Assembly: GCF_017875735.1 (NCBI RefSeq)
Contig: NZ_JAGGMZ010000001.1
Location: 3,162,001-3,226,000, forward strand
Reading direction: 5' to 3'
DNA length: 64,000 nt
DNA from: Arthrobacter sp. CAN_C5
Lineage (GTDB): Bacteria; Actinomycetota; Actinomycetes; Actinomycetales; Micrococcaceae
The notes below the pieces were generated by a model. It was not told the origin of the DNA. It worked only from the letters and a program-made list of their open reading frames with translations, and ran no database searches. This document shows positions 8,570 to 17,610 of this stretch, in pieces; position 1 is the stretch's first letter; each line of letters opens with the position of its first letter. The translations under genes and the position numbers were made by a program.

Positions 8570-9480
8570 TAGGCCCCGGTAAGCTGGCGGGCCGGTGCCG
8601 CGTCGGCGATCCGCACGCCCGCCGCATCGAGCCGGCGGCGTGTCTCGACCAACGGAACGGTCTCTCCGACCGGCCGGTACGCACCAATCGGGACCACCGA
8701 GTGCACGATCGTATCCTCATAGACGTGCACCAGGTTGTACGCCTGGGCGCCGTCCTGCCCTCGGGTGCCCCCGCCGTCGTACCCCAGGTCCTGGGTGTAG
8801 CAGGTGGCTGACGCCACTGACACCGGCACACCGGCAAAGGTGGCGGTGGTTGAGTAGTGCAGGTGCCCCGCCAGGATGCCACGGACATCGGACCCGGCGA
8901 CGACGTCGGCGAGCTGCCGCTGGCCGCGCAGCTCCACCAGGACCGAGAGGTCCTGGATGCAGGGGATCGGTGGGTGGTGCAGGGCCAGCAGGGTGCCGTG
9001 GGGTGCCGGGGTGAGCAGCTCGTTGGCCAGCCACACCAGCTGGTCGTGGCTGAACTCGCCGTAGTGGTGGCCCGGCACCGTGGAGTCGAGGGTGATGATG
9101 CGCAGCCCGTTGATGAGGTAGCTGCGGTCGATGGGCGCGGCATCGGGCGCCTGGTCCAGCAGCCCCACCCGGAAGTTTGCGCGGTCGTCGTGGTTGCCCA
9201 TCGCCCAGATCACCTCGGCGCCGAGTTTCGCGGCGGCAGGTTCAACAATCGCACGGAGTTTGGTGTAGGCGTTGGCCTCGCCCTTGTCGGCGAGGTCGCC
9301 GGTGAAAACCAGCGCCTCGGGTCTGGCCCCCGACGCTTCGAGCTCATCAAAGATCTGGCGCAACCGGGCTTCGCTATCCACCGCCCCATACAGTGGCCCG
9401 GACCCGCCGAGCAGGTGAGTGTCGCTGAGGTGGAGGATAAACTGCTGCGGCCGAGGATGCTCGGCCGTCCGGTAATTCAT
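8569..9480 (-). CDS. Calcineurin-like metallophosphoesterase (CpdA-like)
   Basis: 303-residue cytoplasmic phosphoesterase. All metal-binding blocks are present in order: HLSDTHL (D-x-H), FTGDLAD (GD), MGNHDDR (GNHD), LALHHPP and LAGHLHYS (GH-x-H). This order and length match the class III cyclic nucleotide phosphodiesterase/CpdA group, so cAMP or another phosphodiester is the probable substrate, but many of these proteins have other substrates in vivo. Monocistronic, ATG start at 9480. Confidence 0.87.
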   Translation of the reverse strand: MNYRTAEHPRPQQFILHLSDTHLLGGSGPLYGAVDSEARLRQIFDELEASGARPEALVFTGDLADKGEANAYTKLRAIVEPAAAKLGAEVIWAMGNHDDRANFRVGLLDQAPDAAPIDRSYLINGLRIITLDSTVPGHHYGEFSHDQLVWLANELLTPAPHGTLLALHHPPIPCIQDLSVLVELRGQRQLADVVAGSDVRGILAGHLHYSTTATFAGVPVSVASATCYTQDLGYDGGGTRGQDGAQAYNLVHVYEDTIVHSVVPIGAYRPVGETVPLVETRRRLDAAGVRIADAAPARQLTGA

Positions 9481-9612
9481 GGTGACCTTCTAGGTAGCTG
9501 GCGGTGACCGTTTACAACCTAATTGACCTCCATCAAAGCAGAGATCAGACCAATAGCGGGTGAACACAGCACGGCAAGTCGGATAACGCTGCGGGATTTG
9601 GCCCAACCGGGT

Positions 9613-9646
9613 GATCCGCAGCCGGGCCTGCGCCCGGCTGCGGATC
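9613..9646 (-). terminator. Perfect 15-bp hairpin ending the sugar operon
   Basis: GATCCGCAGCCGGGC (9613-9627), four-base loop, then its exact reverse complement (9632-9646). It begins 6 bp past the stop codon at 9652 of the last gene of the minus-strand carbohydrate operon. No U-tract follows, so it would act as a U-less terminator or as a 3'-end stabiliser. Confidence 0.75.
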
Positions 9647-9651
9647 TCTGG

Positions 9652-11753
9652 TTACCGACGGACCAGGGAGGTTTCGGTGAACCCGCCCGGCGCGACGTAG
9701 ACGGTGTCATGGCCCTGGCCGTTGCCCTTGCCCTTGCCGCTGGAATCCTTGCTTCCGGGCACCTTGACCGGCTGCCCGGCCGCGTCGAAGGCCTGCTGTT
9801 CCAGCCGGTAGCCGCGGGGTACGTCCACCTTGTGAAGCGACTTCTTCCCGGAAGCACTGACATAGATGGTGGACTCCCCCGCCGGCCCATCCACCGTCAC
9901 CGACGAGATCACCGGTTGGAGCAGCAGTGCATCGATCGACGCGGCCCCCTGACGGAGGCTGTGACGGTGCGTTCGCCCCGTTTCAGGTCCCGGTCCAGGC
10001 TGAACGGCTGCAGCAGGCCCGGCGCGTCGGTGATGCCCTGCTCACCGGCCCCACCATTGGGAGTGGTGCCGAGCTTACGCTTCCCGGACCAGGTGGTGGT
10101 CCCCGCCTCCTCGATAGTCCGGTTCACGACCGGGTACACGTTGCGATCCTGCTGGTGCGCTGGCACCGGGATCCGGAGCCGGGATCCGTTGCCGAGCTGC
10201 GCGTAGGCGCCGCCCGAGATGTTGGCTTCGCCGGTCCACGCGGACTCGGCGGTCACCATGGCGCCGTCGCCCGTGATGGAACCGGATTCGGCCTCCACCA
10301 CCGTGAGCCCGTCGGTGGCGACAGTCTCGTCGATGCCCAGGGCGTCAGCCTTCAGTTCGGGGTTGGCGTCGAGCACCAGCATCGACAGCAGCCCGTGGAT
10401 GGTGGATTCGGCACCCGAGTTGAGATTCACGGTGCCGTCCGCCTGGACGCCGTCAAAGGTGACGCCGGTGGCCGGGTTGTAGGTGGGCTCACCGCTGCGG
10501 TTGGCGCCGAAGTACCAGCCGCCCATCACCGCCGCCAGCTCGTATAGCCCGGTGGCGCCGGTCGCCTCGGCGGTGGCGACCAGGCTTTGCAGCCGCGAGT
10601 CAACGCCATAGGCAATCTGCACCTGTTCCGACGGCGTGGGGGTCCACGCGTTGTCAGGGCCACCGGCGGCGATCAGCTGCGCAGTGAACCCTGCGGTGTC
10701 ACGCACGGCGGCGTCAGCCAGGTCCTGACGGTCCAGCACCACCGAAGCATCGGCGACGGCGGCCGGAGCCATACCGCCCCAGGCGTGCCAGAAGGTCTGG
10801 GACTTGGTCCACGGCAGGATGGCGCCGAACGGCCAGGCCTGGGTATCACCCGACGACATCTCGGCGATGCCCTCACTGAGCTGGGTCAGCGCCGTCCGCG
10901 CCGCCTCGTCTGACGGCGCCGCCTGAACGTAGGCCGACAAACCCAACACGGCCTCGGCGGAAGAGTCGGCGCCGTCGGCGATCAGCCAAGCGGGGACCGG
11001 GACGCCGTCGGCCATCTCATACTGGCCGTACTGGCCCAGTGACTGACGGTTCAGCGCATCCAGGGACAGGTGGAGGCGGTCCTGCAGGAACGCGGCAAAC
11101 TCGGGGTCGGCGTCGCGGAACGCCGCGTACCCCTCGCCGAGCGCCCACACCGTACGGGCCACCCAGTACGACTCGGCCGAATCGCTGGGATCGGGAAGCT
11201 CGATCGGTTCGGCGCTCGGATTGAGATCCCCGTCGGTCTGCTGCCACAGCACCACGTTCCCCGCGTTGGGGCCGTCAGTGGTCTGCAGGTAGGCCAGCGA
11301 GCGCAGGGTCTGGAAGGCTGATTCCCTGCTCGCTGCGCTCCCGGTCTGCTGCCAGTGCCGGAGGTAGACGACGGCGGTGCGGGAAATGTCGTCGGCGTTG
11401 TAGGCGCCCTGGCTCCAGTCCCCCTCGGCGTCGAGGTTCCCGCCGCCGATCTTGCGGTAGGTACCGTCGTCGTTCCGGTCCGCGTAGGTCCACGGCGCCA
11501 GCGCCGCCGGCTGTTCCTCCGAACGGTAGGTGCTGTGGCCCTCAATGGCGGGAACCGGCACCTCGTCGAGCAGCCAGTCCAGGTGGGCGGTGTTCGTCAA
11601 GGGTGCGGTGGCCGCGGCGGCGGGTGCCAGGAAGGTGGAACCGGCGGGTGATATTGCTCCGGGTGCAGCAGCCCCGGGTGCCATGCCGACGCCCACCAGG
11701 GCGAGCGACGCGGTCATCACCAGGCACGGGATGCGGGCGGCCCGGGCGCTCAT
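9652..11753 (-). pseudogene. Secreted six-hairpin-like glycosidase with CBM-like tail, frameshifted
   Basis: Signal peptide (SLALVGVGMAPGAAAPGA) is followed by an about 440-residue alpha-helical domain rich in Trp/Gly/Tyr repeats (GNLDAEGDWSQGAYNADDIS, WVARTVWALGEGYAAF, FWHAWGGMAPAAVADA), resembling (alpha/alpha)6 enzymes, and a jelly-roll-like module (VVEAESGSITG ... GGAYAQLGNGSRLRIPVP) resembling CBM35/CBM6. The open frame from 11753 ends at 9909 after the odd tail MHCCSNR. Adding one base to the C5/G5 run at 9945-9949 restores GAASIDALLLQPVISSVTVD and a further 86 residues to a stop at 9652. So one base is lost in the homopolymer, by mutation or sequencing error. Start overlaps the GH130 stop (ATGA). 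Exact GH family not recognised. Confidence 0.7.
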
Positions 11754-12850
11754 GCCACGACCCGATCGAGACGGGCCACACCGATTTTGGAGTCAGCCAT
11801 GCCGTAGAAGACAAACAGCTGACCGTCGATCTCCTCGATGGCGGTCGGGAAGACCACATTGGGCACAATGCCCGACTTCTCGTCGTCGGTCTCCGGTTGC
11901 AGCAGCGGTTCGCGGCTGCGGGCGATCACGACCGACGGGTCGTCGGCGGAGAGGATCATTGCCGCCGCCGAGTAGTTGACCTTCTGCTGGTGATCGAACG
12001 CCGATTTCTCCAGCGCGCCGGCCACCCCGTGGTGAATGATGAGCCAGCCCTCGTCCACCCGGATGGGCGGCGGACCGCCACCGATCTTGAGCTCTTCGAA
12101 CTCGAACTCGCTCATCGCCACGAGGGTGTGCTTGCCCATGTGCACCAGGTTCCGGATGTCCCTTTCGACATCCTCCACCGACACGTAGGAGATCCAGATG
12201 CCGGGCCGGTTGTCGGTGATCCCGGCGGGAAGGTGTTCCCCCTCGCCCTCGCGGATCCAGCCCAGATCCCACATGGGGCGGTGCAGGAGAGCGTAGGAAG
12301 GGACGCCGTCGGGGTCGTTGACCGGCTCGGGGAAGAACACTCCGTCCTTGTTCGGGAACAGGTTGAGATCCATCGACAGTTCAGCCTTGTACTCGAAGAA
12401 ACACGGCCCCAGTCGCTGCCAGGACCTGAGGTCGGTGGAATGGGCGAACGCCATCCGCGGGCCCAGGGGTCCGTACGCCACGTAGGTCATCAGGTGCAGG
12501 CCCAGCGAGGGTACCCAGGTGGTGCGGGGGTCCTCGGTGCCCGCGTTGTTGGTGCCGCGCTCCCAGCCTTCGTCGGGGGCGAGGACCACCCCCATCCGGT
12601 CCACGCCGGTGGGCACACCATCTTCGATGATGACCTTGGCCAAGCCCACCCGGGACACGTTGCCCTGGGAGACAAGACGCGGCAGCAGGTACAGCTCACC
12701 ATCGGGGCCGCGGCCGCTGGCCGGGTTGAGGACACCGTCGGCTTCGAACTCGTTGCCCTCCTCGGGGGTCATGATGACACCGGCACGCGTGAGCGTGAAC
12801 GGGACAGTAGGGAGCGTGGTGGTGAGGGAAACAGTGCTTTGCGAAGTCAT
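11750..12850 (-). CDS. GH130-type beta-mannoside phosphorylase/hydrolase
   Basis: 366-residue five-bladed beta-propeller of the GH130 type, cytoplasmic. Family hallmarks are NNAGTEDPRTTWV near the catalytic cleft, MAFAHSTDLRSWQRLG, YALLHRPMWDLGWI, an IRVDEGWLIIHHGVAG strand and the C-terminal FYGMADSKIGVARL. GH130 enzymes phosphorolyse or hydrolyse beta-mannosides, giving mannose-1-phosphate when phosphate is used. With a sugar ABC importer upstream, it probably acts on the imported oligosaccharide. The stop overlaps the next gene by 4 nt. Confidence 0.85.
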   Translation of the reverse strand: MTSQSTVSLTTTLPTVPFTLTRAGVIMTPEEGNEFEADGVLNPASGRGPDGELYLLPRLVSQGNVSRVGLAKVIIEDGVPTGVDRMGVVLAPDEGWERGTNNAGTEDPRTTWVPSLGLHLMTYVAYGPLGPRMAFAHSTDLRSWQRLGPCFFEYKAELSMDLNLFPNKDGVFFPEPVNDPDGVPSYALLHRPMWDLGWIREGEGEHLPAGITDNRPGIWISYVSVEDVERDIRNLVHMGKHTLVAMSEFEFEELKIGGGPPPIRVDEGWLIIHHGVAGALEKSAFDHQQKVNYSAAAMILSADDPSVVIARSREPLLQPETDDEKSGIVPNVVFPTAIEEIDGQLFVFYGMADSKIGVARLDRVVA

Positions 12851-12856
12851 TGGAGG

Positions 12857-13789
12857 TTAGCCCTTTGCGCTTGATCCGATATTGGTGGAGATGAACTGTC
12901 GTTGGAAGACGATGAACAGTGCGACGGCGGGTGCCGCTAGTACGCAGGCACCGGCCAGGATGGCTCCGAACGGGTTGGCGGCGGTTGCCGCGACGTTGGA
13001 GATGTAGTTGGCGAGGGACACCGCGAGCGGTTGGAACGCGGTGTCCTTGGTGACCAGGAACGGCCACAGGAACTCGTTCCACGGTCCGATGAACGTGAGC
13101 AGGATGGCGGTGACGATCGCTGGCCGCACCAGGGGGATGGCGATCTGTAGCAGGATCCGCAGTTCGGACGCCCCGTCGATCCGCGCCGCCTCAAACAGGG
13201 AGGCGGGCAGTTGCAGGAAATACTGTCGGAACACAAAGACCGCGGTGGAGTTGATCGCAAATGGCAGGATCATGCCCAGGTAGCTGTCCGCCAACCCGTA
13301 GTCACGCACGATCAGCACGTACAACGGGATGAGCAATAGCTGGAAGGGCACCATCTGCACCAGCAGCAGCAGCGCGAACACCGCACCGCGTCCACGGAAT
13401 TGCATCTGCGCCAGCGCGTATCCCACCGGGATACCGAAGAGGACCGTGCATGCGATCACCCCACCGGTGAAGATCCCCGAGTTGACCAGGCCCCGAAAGA
13501 GAGTGATCGACTCGTTGATCAGGACGTAGTTCGCCCCGGTGATGTTTCCGAAGTTGGGGAACGCCCCGGCCACCGAGGTGTCGGGTTCGGTCTGCAGTGA
13601 ACCGATGAACATGTAGTAGAAGGGAAACAGGAACACGAACGCACCGATGGCGAGCAGGATGAAGCTGACCGGCCGCAACCCGCGTTGCTTCTCGGTCGAC
13701 GAGGCGCGGGGAGCCGGCACCGGCGTGACGGCCGGGGTGGCCGAGGTGGCCGGCGTCGTGCTGAGGGTTGGCTGTAAGTCCTTGGCCAT
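12857..13789 (-). CDS. Sugar ABC permease, MalG type
   Basis: 310-residue inner-membrane permease of the CUT1 carbohydrate importer family, six helices after a 35-residue Pro/Ala-rich cytoplasmic leader. The EAA loop reads EAARIDGASELRILLQIAIP (about residue 215), which docks the ATPase. It lies 1 bp from the upstream permease and 6 bp before GH130. No ATPase gene is present in the operon, so a shared MsiK-type ATPase encoded elsewhere is probable, as in many actinobacteria. Confidence 0.92.
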   Translation of the reverse strand: MAKDLQPTLSTTPATSATPAVTPVPAPRASSTEKQRGLRPVSFILLAIGAFVFLFPFYYMFIGSLQTEPDTSVAGAFPNFGNITGANYVLINESITLFRGLVNSGIFTGGVIACTVLFGIPVGYALAQMQFRGRGAVFALLLLVQMVPFQLLLIPLYVLIVRDYGLADSYLGMILPFAINSTAVFVFRQYFLQLPASLFEAARIDGASELRILLQIAIPLVRPAIVTAILLTFIGPWNEFLWPFLVTKDTAFQPLAVSLANYISNVAATAANPFGAILAGACVLAAPAVALFIVFQRQFISTNIGSSAKG

Positions 13790-13790
13790 T

Positions 13791-14741
13791 TCAGTCGTCC
13801 TTTCCGCCGATAAAGCGGCGTTGGAGGAATGCCAGGAGCAGGACGCCGAGCACCAGGATGACGCCCAGTGCCGCTGCGGTATCGGGGTTGCCCTGCAGGA
13901 TGCCCTGCTGGTACATCAGGAACACGGGCGATGTCGAGGCACCGTCCGGTCCGCCACCCCCGGTGAGGAGGTAGGGCTCGGTGAAAAGGTTCGCGCCGGT
14001 GATAGTGGCAAGCAGCGTCACCAGGAAACTGGCTGGCCGGACGCTGGGAACCGTGATGCTCCAGAACTGCCGGATCTTGCCGGCTCCGTCCACGGACGCG
14101 GACTCGTAGAGTTCCTCGGGGATGTTCTGCAGCGCGGCCAGGTAGAGCAGGATAAAGAAACCGAGCTGCTTCCAGGTCACGTACAGGGCGATAGTGGGCA
14201 TGGCCAGGCCCGAGTTGACCAGCCAGGACGGGTCCGGGGCCAGCGGGCCGAGGATCGAGTTGACCAGCCCGTTCTGGGCGAACAGGAACAGCCACACGCC
14301 GACGACGGCGACGCTGGCCGTCACATACGGAACGTAGTAGCTGACCCTGAAGAACGTGCGTAGCCGGGTGACCCGGTTCAGCGCGTTGGCAAGCACCAGT
14401 GAGAGCCCCACGGTGAGGGGAACGTTGATGATCAGGAAGACACCGATGTTCGCGAATGACCGGCCGACGTCGGGATCTGTGAGGACTGCGGCGTAGTTAT
14501 CGAACCCGACGAAGGGCCGTTCGACGGCGACGCCCGGGGCGGTGAAGAAGAAGTCGTGAAAGGAAATGTAGACGGCGTAGCCGAGGGGAAACGCGAGCAC
14601 CGCGAGGATGAAAATAACGTACGGTGCGCTGAACACTATCCCGAGGGGCTGGCGTCCCAGCAGGTTTTTGCGCCGGCGGGGGGCGGGACCCGGGCTGCTG
14701 CCCGGATCCCGCGGCTTACCGACGGTGGTTGAAGTAGTCAC
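13791..14741 (-). CDS. Sugar ABC permease, MalF type
   Basis: 316-residue CUT1 permease, partner of the MalG-type protein. A basic N-terminus (APRRRKNLLGRQPLG) precedes six transmembrane helices; the EAA loop is ELYESASVDGAGKIRQFWSI (about residue 205). GGGGPDGASTSPVFLMYQQG in the penultimate periplasmic region is typical of the family. Spacing to its neighbours is 11 bp (SBP) and 1 bp (MalG type). Confidence 0.92.
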   Translation of the reverse strand: MTTSTTVGKPRDPGSSPGPAPRRRKNLLGRQPLGIVFSAPYVIFILAVLAFPLGYAVYISFHDFFFTAPGVAVERPFVGFDNYAAVLTDPDVGRSFANIGVFLIINVPLTVGLSLVLANALNRVTRLRTFFRVSYYVPYVTASVAVVGVWLFLFAQNGLVNSILGPLAPDPSWLVNSGLAMPTIALYVTWKQLGFFILLYLAALQNIPEELYESASVDGAGKIRQFWSITVPSVRPASFLVTLLATITGANLFTEPYLLTGGGGPDGASTSPVFLMYQQGILQGNPDTAAALGVILVLGVLLLAFLQRRFIGGKDD

Positions 14742-14752
14742 CGTCGGTCCGC

Positions 14753-16045
14753 CTACTCTTCGGAGGCGAGATTGGTGATTTCCTCTGCGGCCCCGGTGAA
14801 CGCGTCATCGACGGTTTCGTTGCCGAAGATCACCGAGGCGCCGTAGGCGTCACGGAAGGTCTGCCAGATTTCCACCGAGTTGGGCACGTTCGGCACCTCA
14901 ACGGCCCGCGAGGCTTGGTCGGCGAATTCGGTGTAGGCAGGGTTGGCCTCGAAATACTCGGAGTAAGCCTCGGCCAGGTCGGTGCGGATCGGCATCTGGC
15001 CCGTAATCTCCAGGAGCTCCCCGTCCTGTTCCTCGCTGGTGGCGAACTTCATCAGGTCCCAGGCGGTCTGCTGGTTATCGCAGGCTGAGTAGATGGCCAT
15101 GTTCTTGGCGTCGGAGAAGGTGTAGCTCTCGTCCCCCTCTGCCAGCCCGGGAACCGGAGCGGTCCCCCAGTTCACGTCATCGCCATAGTACGGAATGGCC
15201 CAGGGCCCGGAAATGGCGATTGCGGCTTTGCCATCCACGAAGGAATCACCGGTGTAGGCCTCCTGGGAGGAGAGCCCTTCTTCGTACATGGTCTGCCACA
15301 TGCCCGCGACGGCCTTGCCCTCCTCGGTGTTGAAGGCGGCCCCGCCGTCAACGACCAGCTGGGTTCCACCCGTCGCCGCTGCGAAGAACGGGTAGAAATC
15401 GAACCAGGACTGGTAGAACTCGCCCGCCGGTGACGGCCACATGGCGTACTCGACTTCGCCGGATTCAACGAGGGTGCGTGAGGTTTCCAGGAGTTCGTCC
15501 TGCGTGCCGAGCGGCGGGTTCTCGGGGTCGAGTCCTGCCGCCTCGAACAGGTCCTTGTTGTAGTACAGCACTACGGGGTTGGATTTCCACGGCAGCTGGT
15601 AGTACTGGCCGTCGGCCGACTTGTACTGTTCGGCGACGTCGCCGCTGCGGGATTCGACGTATTCCACCCCATCCTCGAAGGTGTCCAGCGGGACCAGTCC
15701 GCCCATTTCCTGGAACTGAGGGACGGCGACGGGTGCAGTGTTCATCACGATGCAGGGGGCGTTGCCCGCGGTGATCGCCGCCGCGATCACCTCTTCGGAG
15801 CTGGTGCCGGCCGGGATCTCCTGGGCGGTGACCTCCTGGTCCGGGTTGTCAGCGTTCCAGGCTTCCACCATGGCTTCGCCCCAGGCGACTTCGTCCTGGT
15901 TGTTTGAGTACCAGATGGTGATGGGGCCGCTGGTCAGCTCGCCGTCTCCGGCTGCGTCCCCACCGCCGCCACCGCAGGCGGCGAGGCCCAGACCCATCAT
16001 GGCGGTGGCCGTGATGGCCAGTGCTCGTTTGGTGTATCGCGTCAT
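14753..16045 (-). CDS. Extracellular sugar-binding lipoprotein
   Basis: 430-residue solute-binding protein of the CUT1 importer. The signal peptide ends in a lipobox, GLGLAACGGGG, cysteine at about residue 24, followed by a glycine/aspartate linker, so the mature protein is membrane anchored. ITIWYSNNQDEVAWGEAMVE and YYQLPWKSNPVVLYYNKDLF are typical of family 1 sugar-binding proteins. It follows lacI by 26 bp. Confidence 0.92.
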   Translation of the reverse strand: MTRYTKRALAITATAMMGLGLAACGGGGGDAAGDGELTSGPITIWYSNNQDEVAWGEAMVEAWNADNPDQEVTAQEIPAGTSSEEVIAAAITAGNAPCIVMNTAPVAVPQFQEMGGLVPLDTFEDGVEYVESRSGDVAEQYKSADGQYYQLPWKSNPVVLYYNKDLFEAAGLDPENPPLGTQDELLETSRTLVESGEVEYAMWPSPAGEFYQSWFDFYPFFAAATGGTQLVVDGGAAFNTEEGKAVAGMWQTMYEEGLSSQEAYTGDSFVDGKAAIAISGPWAIPYYGDDVNWGTAPVPGLAEGDESYTFSDAKNMAIYSACDNQQTAWDLMKFATSEEQDGELLEITGQMPIRTDLAEAYSEYFEANPAYTEFADQASRAVEVPNVPNSVEIWQTFRDAYGASVIFGNETVDDAFTGAAEEITNLASEE

Positions 16046-16071
16046 TGCGTTTCTCCTAGATCACATTGTCG

Positions 16072-17169
16072 TTACTGATCGTTGTGGGTGGTGCTGTGTT
16101 GCTGGTGCGCGGTTGTTGGTGATGCGCTGTTACTGACTGCCGGTGAGGTGTTCCGGGCGTGGGGTGCCGCGGTGGATCCGCGGGTAATGAGTCGTGGGGC
16201 GTCAAGAATCACATCGTCGCCGTCGTGGGTGCCTTCGAGCTGGTTGAGCAGGACCTGGGCTGCGGCGCTGCCCCAACGCAGCGGGTCGCTGCCGATACTG
16301 GTGAGGGCCGGGTTGAGGTACTGGGCGTACTCGGTGTTGTCGTAGCCGGTGACCGAGAGGTCATCCGGAATGCGCAGGCCCTGCTGCTGGGCGTAGGCCT
16401 GGCCAGCGGTCGCCATGATGTCGTTCGCGTACACGATGGCTGTCGGCGGGTTGGCCCGTCCCAACAGATCAGCGGTCGCCGCCACCCCCTCGGCGGCCCC
16501 GAAATCGGCTTCAATGAACAGGTCGGTCTCCAGCCCGTTGAGCTCGAGGGTGTTCGCCCAGGCGTTCCGACGGCTGAGGCCGTGGATGTAGTACTGGCTT
16601 CCGCCCACATGGGCAATCCGGGTGTGGCCCAGGTCGATGAGGTGTTGGACGGCCTCGCTGATGCCCTCGGTGTCATCCATGCAGACAGCTGGAAAAGGTG
16701 AGGGTGTCTCCGGCCGGTTCAGTGTGACAGCGGCGAGCCCCAGTTCCAGGAGCAGGGCGATCCGGGAATCATTGGTGCGCATGTCGCTGAGGATGACCCC
16801 GTCCACGCGGCCCTCATGTGCCAACCGCCGGTAGCTGGATTCCTCGGAGCCGGTCTTGGTGGCAACGGTGAGCACCAGGGAGTAGCCCCTATCGGCGAGT
16901 GTGGTTTCGATGCCGGCGATGAAGGACGGGAAGAACGGGTCACTTCCCAGCAGCCGGGGGTCCCGGGCGATGACGAGGCCCAGCGCATAGGCCTTCGAGG
17001 AGGACAACGACCTGGCACGGAGGCTGGGAGTCCAACCGAGGGCTGCGGCGGTGCTGAGGATGCGCCGACGGGTGTCTTCGCTGACCCCAGCCTGGCCGTT
17101 AAGTGCATAGGACACAGCCCCTTTACTCACGCCGGCGGCTCGCGCTACGTCGCTGATCGTTACCCGCAT
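16072..17169 (-). CDS. LacI-family regulator of the sugar operon
   Basis: 365 residues from ATG 17169. N-terminal HTH is TISDVARAAGVSKGAVSYAL with hinge-helix residues following (RRRILSTAAALGWTPSLRAR), then a periplasmic-binding-protein-like effector domain (LGLVIARDPRLLGSDPFFPS, GHTRIAHVGG, LSVTGYDNTEY). In-frame TTG/GTG codons upstream (to 17244) would run into the operator, so the ATG is preferred. First gene of the operon, probably autoregulated and released by an imported oligosaccharide. The C-terminal 20 residues are Ser/Thr/His-rich. Confidence 0.92.
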   Translation of the reverse strand: MRVTISDVARAAGVSKGAVSYALNGQAGVSEDTRRRILSTAAALGWTPSLRARSLSSSKAYALGLVIARDPRLLGSDPFFPSFIAGIETTLADRGYSLVLTVATKTGSEESSYRRLAHEGRVDGVILSDMRTNDSRIALLLELGLAAVTLNRPETPSPFPAVCMDDTEGISEAVQHLIDLGHTRIAHVGGSQYYIHGLSRRNAWANTLELNGLETDLFIEADFGAAEGVAATADLLGRANPPTAIVYANDIMATAGQAYAQQQGLRIPDDLSVTGYDNTEYAQYLNPALTSIGSDPLRWGSAAAQVLLNQLEGTHDGDDVILDAPRLITRGSTAAPHARNTSPAVSNSASPTTAHQQHSTTHNDQ

Positions 17170-17242
17170 CGGTGTCGACTTCCTCGTCTGTATGGTTCGG
17201 CTGCAGTCGTTGCCTCGGCTAAACTGCGAAGTGATCCGTATC

Positions 17243-17281
17243 ACTTAACCGGTTAAGTAACGTTGACTAAACCGGTTCAGT
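17243..17281. promoter_or_regulatory. Two LacI-type operators
   Basis: ACTTAACCGGTTAAGT (17243-17258) is a perfect 16-bp palindrome; ACTAAACCGGTTCAGT (17266-17281) matches it with one broken pair. Both have the central CG typical of LacI-family sites, and their centres are 23 bp apart, about two helical turns on one DNA face. They lie just upstream of lacI and between it and the plus-strand DUF1059 gene. Shared consensus ACTnAACCGGTTnAGT. Confidence 0.85.
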
Positions 17282-17433
17282 TGCCGATAGTCAAGGAAGT
17301 CTTCGAGTATTGGGGGTTTGACCTGGTGAAGCAGCAGTCTTTCTGTGCCGCCGGGGCGAATAAATATCGGGGCCGAAAAATAACCACAACATAAACAGTC
17401 AGCGCCAACGAAGGCGTAGTACAAGGAGATCCG

Positions 17434-17610
17434 ATGAAATCGTTTGCATGTGGTGACGTGGTTCCCGGTTGCGACGCCCGGTGGGTGTGCAGCACTGAGG
17501 ACGAGATCCTGGTTCAGGTGAGCACCCATGCCGCCGTGGCCCACGGATTGACCACCATCCCGGACGAGCTGGTCCAGTCCGTCCGCGGTGCCATCCAGCC
17601 GGTGAGTTGA
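17434..17610 (+). CDS. DUF1059 small protein
   Basis: 58-residue protein with the DUF1059 pattern: MKSFACGDVVPGCDARW, a central E-D-E-I-L, then VSTHAAVAHGLTTIPDELV. The two cysteines and histidine (C-G-x4-GC, H-x3-HG) are conserved in the family, suggesting metal binding, but function is unknown. AAGGAGAT (17422-17429) is a good ribosome-binding site. The stop TGA (17608-17610) overlaps the TTG start of the EAL gene. Confidence 0.85.
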   Translation: MKSFACGDVVPGCDARWVCSTEDEILVQVSTHAAVAHGLTTIPDELVQSVRGAIQPVS

